Shown in pieces: positions 1 to 7,995 of a stretch of DNA of 64,000 nucleotides. The stretch lies in the NCBI GenBank assembly GCA_016775335.1, contig JAEUGJ010000030.1, positions 23,293-87,292 of the forward strand, written 5' to 3'. The position numbers and the translations under genes were made by a program. How positions within the stretch are numbered: position 1 is the stretch's first letter; every line of letters starts with the position of its first letter. The notes beneath the pieces were generated by a model that was not told the origin of the DNA, made no database searches, and was given only the letters and a program-made list of their open reading frames with translations. The stretch comes from Mogibacterium sp. Lineage in GTDB: Bacteria > Bacillota > Clostridia > Peptostreptococcales > Anaerovoracaceae.

Positions 1-2287
1 TCATCTTTTCCGATATTCCAAGTTTTCGCAAGATGCGATATTTACTCAACGACTGACTTTTTATGAATTCAACATACGTCATCCAAACCAAAACCAGGCA
101 GATGAGCATCATTATAATCTCATGCATCAGCATTGTTTTCTGAAAATACCTTTCTGATTGGATATCCTTCAATAATTGTTTTCGACCGTAATAGGATCGA
201 ATCTCCGAATCGAAAGAGGCATCCTTTTGATTCTTTTTAGCGACTCGCTGCAATAGATTCTCTATATCGGTATAACGGCCGCTTTTGCTGTTAATTAAAT
301 ACAGGGATGAAGGTCCTTCCGCTTTTCGGTTTTTATAAAAGTAATCATTCGAAAAAACCACCAAGTTTTCCTGGTCCCCTCGATTCAACATTCCAATTAT
401 ATTCTGTGATACTTCAGTTTGAACATTTCTCGGAGGATATAACTTTTCTCGATCCGGAACAACGTAATACCGAAGCGGCTGCCCTATTCGCAAATATGGC
501 TTTTTACGAAAGAGATAATAATCAATCGGATGAGTTTTCTGGACACAATCCTGTTGATAAGAAATCAATATCTTACCTGTTGCTAAGGCATTTGTCCCGG
601 TTGGCACTCCTCGTCTGTGGCACAATGCGACATACGAGGACCAGGATATTCCAATATTCTGTCCCTGAGGCCAAAGTACTCCTTGGAATTTATTTGCCGC
701 AACATCCTTCCACTTGTACGGCGCACCCTCCACGGATGTAACGCGGACCATCGGAATCTGATGCAGCTCCTTGCTGTATTCTTTTACTCGATGATATATT
801 TCATCATCATCCTTATACCCGAACGCCACGAAGTCATACGGCACTAAGTCTGCACTGCTTTTAATCCTGCCATTCATAATCTCCATCTGAAGTATCGGCA
901 CCGCAAGCGTGGATACAAGAGCAATGATAACAATTATGTTCCCCGTAATTTTGTGGAACGAATACGTCCAAACGCTTCGCGATAGGCTCCGAGCTCGGCG
1001 ATATCCTTTGACTTCCGATTTTCGGACAATAACAGCGGAAACTGCAAATACAAACATTAGTCCGCCAAGAATTTGTTCGGCATACAACCAAATGTTCTCT
1101 GCGTTTCTTCTTTGAGTGAAAAGCAGTATTCCCGATCCATAAATAACTATCCCCGCTATCAACAGAATTGCGTTCGCTCGATTGGATGGGATTGATTCAT
1201 TTCCTCTGTTAATCAGATTATAGTACCTTTTCTTCACCGCTTTATAGTAGCAGTATAATACGGTTATCAGGAATATCACCCCTATAATCAATGCAGTGAT
1301 AATAATGGCAGAAACCGTAATCGTTGCCGTCAAAGCTTCCCCAACTCCATCCGAAATCTTCCGAACAATCCAGTATAATTCCAGTATTCCGATAATTATT
1401 CCAAAGAAAAGAGAGAGTACAAAACATCCCAGCATCTCAATTGACCAGTTGAGACGAATTAATCCTTCCCTTGCCCCAAACTTAATCATTCGGTCATCTA
1501 AAGAGCTTCTTCCGGACAATTCTCGAGATACGGCAAGTCCGATTACCATCATATCCAAAACGCAAGCAATACCCAATGCGGATTTCAAGTCTGCTTCCAA
1601 ACCGTTTCCAAGAAGCAGCACCTCCGCCGAATGAATTTCCTGCATTGTTTGTTTTAACGCCAATACCGAAAATGTATAAGCTGTTGCAGCACTTCCGGTT
1701 AACACTGTAAGGACTCTGCTTTTTTTCCCACCATCCACAGATGCCAACATCAACGACTGCGTTCTCCATGAATATTTTCCCGGGAAAGATAACCGTTCTT
1801 TCCGTTCCTTTTTTTCTCGCCGTTCCTTTTCCCTTAGCTCTCGATTTTTTCGGGTAAGTAAACGATATTCTTCCATAAAACGGTTCACCAGAAAATCGGC
1901 CAGTGCCAGAACCGGTCCACCAATAGCAAATATCGTAGGCTGATATCCTTCAAAAGAAAAATATAACGCCATATACACCCATTCCAAGCTGTACACCGTC
2001 CAGCTTATGATTCCGATTCGGCCGCGAAACGCTTGAATCAGAAACTTCATACCGGCCACGATGCCTGCCGCAAACGGAACCGTCAAAGTAATCACGGCTG
2101 GATATATAAAGGAATCTGAACCTGCAAAAGACGAAATTCCACCGGCATTCTTCACCGCACAATAAAACCCGATTATCGTATAGGTTTTATTGCGATAAAC
2201 CAGCCAAGGACAGAATATCCCAATAAACATCATTGCGGTTATCACCATGCTGATGCGATATAATCTGCGTTCTTTGCCGTTCTTCAT
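1..2287 (-). CDS. Large polytopic membrane protein, FtsX/MacB permease-like (C-terminus off window edge)
   Basis: An unbroken frame of 762 codons starts at the ATG at 2285-2287, with a GGGGG Shine-Dalgarno about nine bases upstream, and runs off the left edge without a stop. I translated it by eye and found no frameshift. Hydrophobic segments lie near residues 12-30, 62-85, 92-135, 195-215, 240-262, 287-312, 325-355, 390-410, 420-440, 470-495 and 718-742. A highly charged stretch near 140-165 follows the first group, and residues 500-715 look like a soluble, probably extracytoplasmic domain. The last visible residues, KYRILRKLGIS, resemble the cytoplasmic loop of FtsX/MacB permeases. It starts 15 bp after the HAAS-domain gene, so it belongs to the PadR operon. 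No ATPase partner is visible, and the substrate is unknown. Confidence 0.8.
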   Translation of the reverse strand, partial: MKNGKERRLYRISMVITAMMFIGIFCPWLVYRNKTYTIIGFYCAVKNAGGISSFAGSDSFIYPAVITLTVPFAAGIVAGMKFLIQAFRGRIGIISWTVYSLEWVYMALYFSFEGYQPTIFAIGGPVLALADFLVNRFMEEYRLLTRKNRELREKERREKKERKERLSFPGKYSWRTQSLMLASVDGGKKSRVLTVLTGSAATAYTFSVLALKQTMQEIHSAEVLLLGNGLEADLKSALGIACVLDMMVIGLAVSRELSGRSSLDDRMIKFGAREGLIRLNWSIEMLGCFVLSLFFGIIIGILELYWIVRKISDGVGEALTATITVSAIIITALIIGVIFLITVLYCYYKAVKKRYYNLINRGNESIPSNRANAILLIAGIVIYGSGILLFTQRRNAENIWLYAEQILGGLMFVFAVSAVIVRKSEVKGYRRARSLSRSVWTYSFHKITGNIIVIIALVSTLAVPILQMEIMNGRIKSSADLVPYDFVAFGYKDDDEIYHRVKEYSKELHQIPMVRVTSVEGAPYKWKDVAANKFQGVLWPQGQNIGISWSSYVALCHRRGVPTGTNALATGKILISYQQDCVQKTHPIDYYLFRKKPYLRIGQPLRYYVVPDREKLYPPRNVQTEVSQNIIGMLNRGDQENLVVFSNDYFYKNRKAEGPSSLYLINSKSGRYTDIENLLQRVAKKNQKDASFDSEIRSYYGRKQLLKDIQSERYFQKTMLMHEIIMMLICLVLVWMTYVEFIKSQSLSKYRILRKLGISEKM

Positions 2288-2302
2288 AGCTGCGCCCCCT
2301 TT

Positions 2303-3097
2303 TTAAGGAATTCTCTTTACAATTAACCGATACCCTTCGATTCCTACAACTACGACTCGATTTCCCCGAGAAGCATTCTCGTAAGTAACTACACGCTTTT
2401 TCTTCCCATCAATTTCTGCAATTCCATAACATCCTTTAATCGTGTAAATTTGTCCGGTGGAAAAAATATACTTGCGCTCAAATTGAACTCGGATCTTTTC
2501 CATCTTCTTTTTAACGAATATCATCATGAATGATATTCCCACACACAATTCAAAAGTATGCAGCACGGAAAGATTCATAATCGCCAATGCAATCAAATTC
2601 TGAATTGCAGAATTTACATTAAAACCACCTACGCCGTACAGAAAAGGAAGTTCGTTCAATTCTTCCCAGCAAAAGGTAACTCCGGCAACTATCATCAACA
2701 GGATTCCGACAATTCGGCTTACTTCTGTATCGAAGAAGAACATCAATTGTCCGAAATTTACACCCAAGTTCAAAAAGATCGTGATGAGTATCGTTCCAAT
2801 CCACAATGTAAGCATTTTCGCCCAATCGAAATACGGTGCATACACCGAATTGTAACCTTGCGCAATTTCTTCCGGTTGTCCCATATCCTTTAAAGCATAA
2901 GAAACAGCCTTGGAAAATGAGTACCCTTCCGAAATCAATTCCTGCATTTCATCTTCGAGATTATCCTGAAGTTCTTTACGAATCTCTTTTCGTCGATAAC
3001 GATTGTTTACCAATACCAGTATTTGCGCTAAGTACGTATTGATTCGTTCTATTTCCCGTCGATTACTTGATTGACTGCCTTCATATATACTTTCCAT
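2303..3097 (-). CDS. HAAS-domain (DUF1700-like) membrane protein of a PadR operon
   Basis: The protein has 264 residues. Residues 15-85 are soluble and helical, with an acidic/basic pattern (KEIRKELQDNLEDEM, then ALKDMGQPEEIAQGY) typical of the HAAS domain that accompanies PadR regulators in Firmicutes. Three or four membrane helices follow at about residues 95-205, and a small basic soluble tail (about 210-264) ends the protein. The ATG lies inside the end of padR, a 49-bp overlap, behind AAGGAACTTCA, so it is probably translationally coupled. HAAS proteins are thought to work as membrane-linked partners of neighbouring permeases and their regulator; the exact role is unknown. The next gene begins 15 bp downstream. 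Confidence 0.75.
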   Translation of the reverse strand: MESIYEGSQSSNRREIERINTYLAQILVLVNNRYRRKEIRKELQDNLEDEMQELISEGYSFSKAVSYALKDMGQPEEIAQGYNSVYAPYFDWAKMLTLWIGTILITIFLNLGVNFGQLMFFFDTEVSRIVGILLMIVAGVTFCWEELNELPFLYGVGGFNVNSAIQNLIALAIMNLSVLHTFELCVGISFMMIFVKKKMEKIRVQFERKYIFSTGQIYTIKGCYGIAEIDGKKKRVVTYENASRGNRVVVVGIEGYRLIVKRIP

Positions 3098-3369
3098 TGA
3101 AGTTCCTTTTCTTTCACAAAAGCTCTGCCGAGTGCAGTAATGGAGTAATACTTTCTTCTTTTCCCTCCAACTTCCTGTTCGTATGCCTTTAGATATTTCT
3201 TTTTCTCGAGCTGATGCAACAACGGATACAGCGTACCGGTCTTCAAATCGAAAACATTCTCCGAACGCTGCCGCAAAGTTGCAATAATCTCGTATCCATA
3301 CATATCTTTTTCATTCAACAGGTTCAATACCAACATCTCCGTATTCCCGGATAACTTATCATTCTTCAT
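3049..3369 (-). CDS. PadR-family transcriptional regulator
   Basis: This 106-residue protein is a single winged-helix domain of typical short PadR length. The motif MYGYEIIATLRQRS (residues about 23-36), TGTLYPLLHQLEKKKYL as the recognition region, and the wing KRRKYYSIT are all clear. The ATG at 3367-3369 has AGGAG six bases upstream. The promoter holds two inverted repeats of the GTAG...CTAC type, one inside the -35/-10 spacer and one downstream of the start site, which suggests autorepression. Family members commonly respond to envelope stress or small ligands and control membrane proteins encoded with them, which fits the two downstream genes here. The inducer cannot be deduced. Confidence 0.9.
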   Translation of the reverse strand: MKNDKLSGNTEMLVLNLLNEKDMYGYEIIATLRQRSENVFDLKTGTLYPLLHQLEKKKYLKAYEQEVGGKRRKYYSITALGRAFVKEKELQWKVYMKAVNQVIDGK

Positions 3370-3393
3370 ATCATTCTCCTAAACTGCTTTATA

Positions 3394-3446
3394 GGTAGAT
3401 TATCTACCCTTAAGCTGATTATATGTAGATGAGCTACCTATGTCAA
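3394..3446 (-). promoter_or_regulatory. padR promoter with two embedded operator palindromes
   Basis: Read on the minus strand, a perfect TTGACA (3441-3446) and a perfect TATAAT (3418-3423) are 17 bp apart. The spacer contains the inverted repeat GTAG-N5-CTAC (3425-3437). A second, perfect palindrome, GGTAGAT-T-ATCTACC, lies just after the start site at 3394-3408. A consensus-strength promoter with two related palindromes is what an autorepressed PadR gene would have. Confidence 0.75.
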
Positions 3447-3480
3447 GCGATATTCCGAAACACCTTATTTCTCAGAAGAC

Positions 3481-3511
3481 AAAAAGAGAAGCCGCAGCAT
3501 TGCGACTTCCC
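3481..3511 (-). terminator. Intrinsic terminator of the oxidoreductase operon
   Basis: On the minus strand a 9-bp stem (3501-3509 with 3488-3496, including one G-U pair) closes a short ATGC loop and is followed by a run of five T (3481-3485). It sits about 28 bp beyond the stop of the gamma-subunit gene. Confidence 0.8.
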
Positions 3512-3536
3512 TTTGGATCGTTATTAACTATTTCAA

Positions 3537-4082
3537 TTAGTTCTGGCTCTGACCGATTTCGATACCGGTTTCGAAAGCCTTGTCGTTGATCGGAATAACC
3601 TTTGGCTTATTCTCGAACTTGTGGTGGATACCTGCAGTAACAACATCCTTTGGAACCGCATTGGTGTAACCGATGTATGCACCCAGCATGATGATGTTGA
3701 GGATACGAGGGTTGCCCATTTCCAGAGCCATCTCGGTAACCGGTACGCTGATTACCTTGATGTCGTCTCTGTCAATCGGATCCTTTACGATGGAGCTGTT
3801 GATGAACAGTGTGCCGCCCGGTTTCAGGTTCGGCAGGAACTTGTGCAGGGACGGACCGTTCATTACGATCAGATCGTCTACACTGTTGGATACCGGAGCA
3901 CCAATCTCGTCATCAGAAATTACAACATAGCAGTTTGCTGTGCCGCCTCTCATCGCTGCACCGTAGGATGGGAAGAATGTTACGTTCAGATCTGTGGAAT
4001 CGCAAGTTGCCTGAGACAGGAGCTTGCCCATAGTCATTACACCTTGTCCGCCGAATCCGGCTACCATCAAATTTCTTTCCAT
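3537..4082 (-). CDS. 2-oxoacid:ferredoxin oxidoreductase, gamma subunit (VOR/KOR type)
   Basis: The 181-residue protein opens with NLMVAGFGGQGVMTMGKLL, the hallmark of the gamma domain of pyruvate/2-oxoacid:ferredoxin oxidoreductases. SYGAAMRGGTANCYVVIS follows at about residues 39-56. In this family the gamma subunit forms part of the CoA-dependent decarboxylating complex that converts a 2-oxoacid to acyl-CoA while reducing ferredoxin. It is the last of four subunit genes, 10 bp after the beta gene, and is followed by a terminator. AGGAGG precedes the ATG. The gene order delta-alpha-beta-gamma matches VOR/KOR enzymes; the substrate (branched-chain 2-oxoacid or 2-oxoglutarate) cannot be decided from sequence alone. 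Confidence 0.92.
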   Translation of the reverse strand: MERNLMVAGFGGQGVMTMGKLLSQATCDSTDLNVTFFPSYGAAMRGGTANCYVVISDDEIGAPVSNSVDDLIVMNGPSLHKFLPNLKPGGTLFINSSIVKDPIDRDDIKVISVPVTEMALEMGNPRILNIIMLGAYIGYTNAVPKDVVTAGIHHKFENKPKVIPINDKAFETGIEIGQSQN

Positions 4083-4092
4083 TCTGCACCTC

Positions 4093-4842
4093 CTACTTTT
4101 CTGCGCCCTTGTCTCTTACGAGACCGAGTGGATATTCAGCAAACATCTTCTCTTCCAGGAACTTCAGGGAGTCCAGAGTGGAGAGTCCCCAGTTGGTTGG
4201 GCAAGAAGTTACGATTTCGATGAGGGAGAAACCTCTTCCTTCCAGCTGATACTGGAAGCCCTTCTTAATCGCATTGCGTGCCTTCATTACGTTCTGCGGA
4301 GTATTGCAGGATACTCTCTCCAGGTAGTAAGGAGCAGTCAGCTGATCCAGAATTTCGACAACGTGCATTGGATATCCGTGAACTTCCGGATCTCTTCCGC
4401 CAGGAGCGGTTGTTGCCTTCATGCCGATCAGTGTGGTCGGAGCCATCTGACCACCGGTCATACCGTAGATTCCGTTGTTAACGAAGATTACGGTAAAGTT
4501 CTCGCCTCTGTTGGCAGCGGACATGGTCTCTGCCAGACCGATGGAAGCCAGGTCTCCATCACCCTGGTATGTGTATACCAGAGAATCCGGAGTGGATCTC
4601 TTGATACCGGTAGCTACGGCACAAGCTCTTCCGTGAGCAGCGATGGTTGCGTCGTGGTTAACGTAGAACTGTCCCAGACCGCAGCATCCAACACCCTCTA
4701 CACGAACCAGATTGTCCAGCTGACCCAGTTCGTCAGCGGCCTCACCGATGATTTTGTGTACTGTGCTGTGCATGCATCCCGGGCAGAATCCGGATACAGT
4801 GTTAGGCAGAATGCCTGTAGTTCTTTCATATACTTTCTGCAT
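4093..4842 (-). CDS. 2-oxoacid:ferredoxin oxidoreductase, beta (thiamine diphosphate) subunit
   Basis: The protein has 249 residues. SGFCPGCMHSTVH (about 17-29) carries the two cysteines often seen at the start of this subunit. GDGDLASIG, followed some 25 residues later by VIFVNN, forms the thiamine-diphosphate/Mg binding motif, and GMTGGQMAPTT is family-typical. It binds the cofactor that decarboxylates the 2-oxoacid and passes electrons towards ferredoxin. Its ATG overlaps the alpha stop codon as TAATG, and AAGGAGG lies seven bases upstream, so the two subunits are translationally coupled. The length is normal for the separate beta subunit of the heterotetrameric class. Confidence 0.93.
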   Translation of the reverse strand: MQKVYERTTGILPNTVSGFCPGCMHSTVHKIIGEAADELGQLDNLVRVEGVGCCGLGQFYVNHDATIAAHGRACAVATGIKRSTPDSLVYTYQGDGDLASIGLAETMSAANRGENFTVIFVNNGIYGMTGGQMAPTTLIGMKATTAPGGRDPEVHGYPMHVVEILDQLTAPYYLERVSCNTPQNVMKARNAIKKGFQYQLEGRGFSLIEIVTSCPTNWGLSTLDSLKFLEEKMFAEYPLGLVRDKGAEK

Positions 4843-5921
4843 TACAGTACCTCCTTAATAAGCTTACGAGCAGCATCGTATACCTGATCGTTGGTCAGCA
4901 GCTGGCCACCGGATCTCAGGCAATCGTTCACCTGGGTTCTTCCCTGAACTGCGTGGTCGATATCCCATCTCATCTGGGACGGAATGGACATCTCAACGTT
5001 CAGGATACCCTTTACCTGATTGAAGTCCAGGTTAGCGAAAGTATCATATGGGAATGGGGAAACCTTAATCGGTCTGATCATTCCTGCCTTGATGCCTTCT
5101 TCTCTCAGCTTCTTAACAACAACTCTGGAGATACGAGCGGAAATACCATATGCAGCCAGGATGATTTCTGCATCCTCTGTCATGAATTCCTCAACCTCAA
5201 CATCCTTATCCCATGTGGAATACAGCTTTGCAGCTTCGATGTTAACCGCTTCCTGACCGGTTCCTACAGAACCCGGACGGCAGAATGCGTTCTCGCCGCG
5301 CTTATGTCCGATGATCGCTCTGTGCTCGAACTTCTTTCTCAGCTCAGCGATTTCTTCGTCGCTCTTCATTGGCGGCAGAACAACCGGCTCCATCATAGTA
5401 CCCATTACACCGTCGGTCAGTACGAGAACCGGGTTCTCATCTCTTGCAGCCAGGTCGAATGCTTCGTATACCATGTCTACGCACTCCTGTACAGTGGAAG
5501 GTGCCAGAACCAGCATCTTGAAACCACCGTTACCGGAAGCCTTGGTTGCCTGGAAGTAGTCCTGCTGTGCCGGCTGAATTGCGCCGATACCAGGGCCGCC
5601 TCTCTGTACGTTAACATATACTGCCGGGATACGGGCAGATGCCATGTAGGAAACGCCCTCGGAGTACAAGCTGATTCCGCAGCTGGAAGAAGAGCTCATC
5701 GCTCTGATTCCGGTGGAAGCCGCACCGTACAGCATGTTAACGGATGCAACCTCGGACTCGCCCTGTACGAAAGTACCGTTTACCTCAGGCATTCTTCTTG
5801 CAAAATATTCCGGAATTTCGTTCTGCGGTGTGATAGGATAACCAGCAAAGAAGCGACATCCGGCTCTGACAGCTGCTTCTGCAATAGCTTCGCAGCCCTT
5901 CATAAATACACGTTCACTCAT
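4842..5921 (-). CDS. vorB: 2-oxoacid:ferredoxin oxidoreductase, alpha subunit (VorB-like)
   Basis: From the ATG at 5919-5921, chosen because GAGGAG lies ten bases upstream, the protein has 359 residues and begins MSERVFMKGCEAIAEAA, as VorB proteins do. The pyrimidine-binding domain has FFAGYPITPQNEI and FVQGESEVASVNMLYGA. NVQRGGPGIG follows near residue 107, and a transketolase-C-like domain makes up the last third. VorB-type enzymes oxidise branched-chain 2-oxoacids to acyl-CoA with ferredoxin, consistent with amino-acid fermentation, but 2-oxoglutarate enzymes of the same class look alike. The gene sits 23 bp after the ferredoxin subunit and overlaps the beta subunit. Confidence 0.9.
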   Translation of the reverse strand: MSERVFMKGCEAIAEAAVRAGCRFFAGYPITPQNEIPEYFARRMPEVNGTFVQGESEVASVNMLYGAASTGIRAMSSSSSCGISLYSEGVSYMASARIPAVYVNVQRGGPGIGAIQPAQQDYFQATKASGNGGFKMLVLAPSTVQECVDMVYEAFDLAARDENPVLVLTDGVMGTMMEPVVLPPMKSDEEIAELRKKFEHRAIIGHKRGENAFCRPGSVGTGQEAVNIEAAKLYSTWDKDVEVEEFMTEDAEIILAAYGISARISRVVVKKLREEGIKAGMIRPIKVSPFPYDTFANLDFNQVKGILNVEMSIPSQMRWDIDHAVQGRTQVNDCLRSGGQLLTNDQVYDAARKLIKEVL

Positions 5922-5944
5922 TATGAAATTTCTCCTCTCTCTAA

Positions 5945-6154
5945 TTATCTCCACACTTCAATTGCAGCTTCCGGACAAATCTGTGCACACATCGCACATC
6001 CGATGCACTTTTCCGGTTCCGCACTGATTACGTAAGGATAACCGAAAGAGTTCACTTCTTCGCCGACTACCAGAATCTTCTTCGGACATGAAATCACGCA
6101 ATACTGGCAGGATTTGCATGCCTCAGAATTGATCTCGATTTTACCTTTAGCCAT
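5945..6154 (-). CDS. 2-oxoacid:ferredoxin oxidoreductase, delta subunit (2x[4Fe-4S] ferredoxin)
   Basis: The 69-residue ferredoxin has two CxxCxxCxxxCP clusters. The first is CKSCQYCVISCP (residues 13-24); the second is CIGCAMCAQICP (about 51-62). It matches the small delta subunit that carries electrons from the thiamine centre to external ferredoxin in VOR/KOR enzymes. AGGAGG precedes the ATG. It is the first of the four subunit genes and starts 30 bp after the P-loop gene, so it probably shares the IclR-controlled transcript. Confidence 0.93.
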   Translation of the reverse strand: MAKGKIEINSEACKSCQYCVISCPKKILVVGEEVNSFGYPYVISAEPEKCIGCAMCAQICPEAAIEVWR

Positions 6155-6184
6155 CGAAATTACCTCCTCTTTTGAAATAGTGTT

Positions 6185-6889
6185 TTAACGATCGACCCAT
6201 TCATAGGTCAAATATAGTTCAATCGGAAGTAAATATCTGTCCGTTTCTCCTTTTACTTCCTCATAAACGTCTTTCTTGACACACGCACTGTTGATGGTGG
6301 TGATCCCCTCCAGCAGGGAATCCATCTTCTCCAAGCCCTCCAGGAAATCCTGTGCCGACGTGTGATAGCCCAGGTTCGGGTTGCCCAGCATGTAGATGTG
6401 ATCCAGATTCACGGCCTTCAGAATGCTGGACATGGTGCCGTCGATGGACTCCAAGCTCTTGGTCCACGGGCGGTACGGGTTGATGATGTACACCGGAACC
6501 GAATCCTCATTCTTCAGGATGTGGGCATAGGCACCCGCCATCCGCGCTGCCGGGGAGCCGCCGCCGATATCCATCAAGGTGTAATGGTCTGCCATCAGGG
6601 AGGTTGCCACGCCGCTTACCGCCGTCGGGGCATCCAGGAATTGGTCCTGATAGTGGATATCCACACCCAGCTCCTTGAAATCATCCGCCATATCTCTGGA
6701 ACGATACAGCGGCTTTGTCTGGTCCATATCGAAGAGATCTACTTTTTTGCCGGTTTCTCTAGCCAGCTTTGCGGCCACATTCAGAACGATTTCGCTCTTG
6801 CCGCTTCCCGCCTCGCCGATAAAAAGAAAATTCTTTTTTTCCTTGAGAACGTCGCCGAAGTTCTTGTCCATCTCATAAAAGAGTCCCAT
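6185..6889 (-). CDS. P-loop NTPase of unknown function linked to the oxidoreductase operon
   Basis: The protein has 234 residues. A Walker A motif, GEAGSGKS, is at about residues 25-32, followed by VDLFDMDQTKPLYRSRD, which resembles the deviant switch region of SIMIBI/MinD-like ATPases. LMDIGGGSPAARMAG (near 106-120) occupies the Walker B or switch II position. The rest is an alpha/beta fold with no cysteine cluster or membrane segment. GAGGAG precedes the ATG. It lies between iclR and the ferredoxin subunit, with gaps of 98 and 30 bp, so it probably serves the oxidoreductase, for instance in assembly, CoA or metal handling, or energy sensing. I do not recognise a characterised family and assign no function. 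Confidence 0.75.
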   Translation of the reverse strand: MGLFYEMDKNFGDVLKEKKNFLFIGEAGSGKSEIVLNVAAKLARETGKKVDLFDMDQTKPLYRSRDMADDFKELGVDIHYQDQFLDAPTAVSGVATSLMADHYTLMDIGGGSPAARMAGAYAHILKNEDSVPVYIINPYRPWTKSLESIDGTMSSILKAVNLDHIYMLGNPNLGYHTSAQDFLEGLEKMDSLLEGITTINSACVKKDVYEEVKGETDRYLLPIELYLTYEWVDR

Positions 6890-6987
6890 AATCTATCTCC
6901 TCGTTTTCTGATATATTCTATAAAATCATGTTTTCGGTAAAAATAAGTATCTGTATCCGCAGACGTCCGGCAATGCCGCGCGTTCCG

Positions 6988-7734
6988 CTACTGCAGCAGC
7001 TTCTCGCACTCCCGCGCGCAATCCTGAAGCCGCATGATAATGCTGTCCAGGCTCCGAATCATCCGTTCCTTGTATCCGTTGATACTGATGGAGCAGATGG
7101 CAATTCCGTCCTTCGCCAACACCGGTGTCGCCACGCATACCAACCCTTCGGTTACCTCTTCCATGTCGTAGGCCAGGCGCTGCGCCCGCACCTCTTGAAG
7201 AAGCTCCGCGAATTCGTCCCGGTCGGTTACGGAACGCTTTGTCAGCTTCACGTAATCCATTCGGTTCAGCAGATTGTCCGTCTCCCCGGAAAATGCGGTG
7301 AGTACTTTTCCCGTCGCCGTGGTGTTCAGGCTCATGGTATCTCCCACCGTCTGAATCAGGGAAAGGGTCAGTCCCGTCTGGGGATCCTTCCGCATAATCG
7401 TAACGCTCTGGGTGCCCTTTCGGATGGCCACCGTCACGGAAAAACCGATACGCCGGCACAGGGTTCCCACCGGTTCATCCAGAATGTTAATCAGCTGATT
7501 CTTCAGTTGGGTATTTCTTCCCAGGACGTACATCTTGCTGGTGAGGTAATATCCGCCGTCGATCTTATCCTGAAAAACGTAGTGCATGCTTTCCAGTGAA
7601 TTCAAGATTCGCGCTACCGCCGCATTGGAGTATCCGGTGTGCTGTGCAATCTCCGTCATCGTCCAGCGCTGCCGGAACTGAAACAAATCCAGAACGGCAA
7701 GGGCTTTTTCTAAAGAACTGTTTCTCTCTGCCAT
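6988..7734 (-). CDS. IclR-family transcriptional regulator
   Basis: The 248-residue protein has an N-terminal winged helix (ALAVLDLFQFRQRWTMTEIAQHTGYSNAAVARILNSLESMHYV, about residues 11-53) and a C-terminal GAF-like ligand-binding domain with GLTLSLIQTVGDTMSLNTTATGKVLTAF and the late motif GLVCVATPVLAKDG. IclR proteins sense small carboxylates or other metabolites and act as activators or repressors. It is the first gene before the P-loop ATPase and the 2-oxoacid oxidoreductase and probably controls them. The promoter (7786-7814) lies below a pair of 17-bp direct repeats (7832-7868) that could be its operator; the Shine-Dalgarno is weak. Confidence 0.9.
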   Translation of the reverse strand: MAERNSSLEKALAVLDLFQFRQRWTMTEIAQHTGYSNAAVARILNSLESMHYVFQDKIDGGYYLTSKMYVLGRNTQLKNQLINILDEPVGTLCRRIGFSVTVAIRKGTQSVTIMRKDPQTGLTLSLIQTVGDTMSLNTTATGKVLTAFSGETDNLLNRMDYVKLTKRSVTDRDEFAELLQEVRAQRLAYDMEEVTEGLVCVATPVLAKDGIAICSISINGYKERMIRSLDSIIMRLQDCARECEKLLQ

Positions 7735-7785
7735 TCGAAATCACTTCATTCCTTCCGCATCAAAGTACCACAAAATACTATAACA

Positions 7786-7814
7786 AATATACTCCTTTCG
7801 AATATGCAAGTCAA
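7786..7814 (-). promoter_or_regulatory. iclR operon promoter
   Basis: On the minus strand TTGACT (7809-7814) and TATATT (7786-7791) are 17 bp apart. The start site would lie near 7779, about 45 bp before the iclR ATG. Confidence 0.7.
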
Positions 7815-7831
7815 CCGAATCACAAAGATTT

Positions 7832-7868
7832 TTCCGTATTACGATAATCGGTTTCGTATTTCGGTAAT
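7832..7868. promoter_or_regulatory. Paired 17-bp direct repeats, candidate IclR operator
   Basis: TTCCGTATTACGATAAT (7832-7848) and TTTCGTATTTCGGTAAT (7852-7868) match at 14 of 17 positions and are spaced exactly 20 bp, about two DNA turns. They lie between the divergent iclR and glycosyltransferase promoters, 17 bp above the iclR -35 box, where a regulator binding as a tandem dimer could act on iclR. Confidence 0.55.
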
Positions 7869-7933
7869 TAGGTTAACTTATACTAACCTATAAACTTTCT
7901 TAATACATTCACCGATTCTAATTTTTTAACAAT

Positions 7934-7962
7934 TTGACTTCCGGACGGTTAAAAAATATAAT
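7934..7962 (+). promoter_or_regulatory. Promoter of the GT4 glycosyltransferase gene
   Basis: TTGACT (7934-7939) and a perfect TATAAT (7957-7962) are separated by 17 bp. The ATG follows 34 bp after the -10 box with TTTTGGAGGATT as the ribosome-binding site. Confidence 0.75.
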
Positions 7963-7995
7963 AATGTAGATTAATTATGTTTTGGAGGATTATCA

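Noticed and set aside
1..2287. Apparent decay: only small minus-strand frames seem to exist here
   Set aside because: Translating the minus strand from the ATG at 2285-2287 gives one unbroken frame to the window edge; the small frames are other-frame shadows.
4953..6035. Plus-strand frame of about 360 codons opposite vorB
   Set aside because: Antisense to a gene with all VorB motifs; no independent coding evidence.
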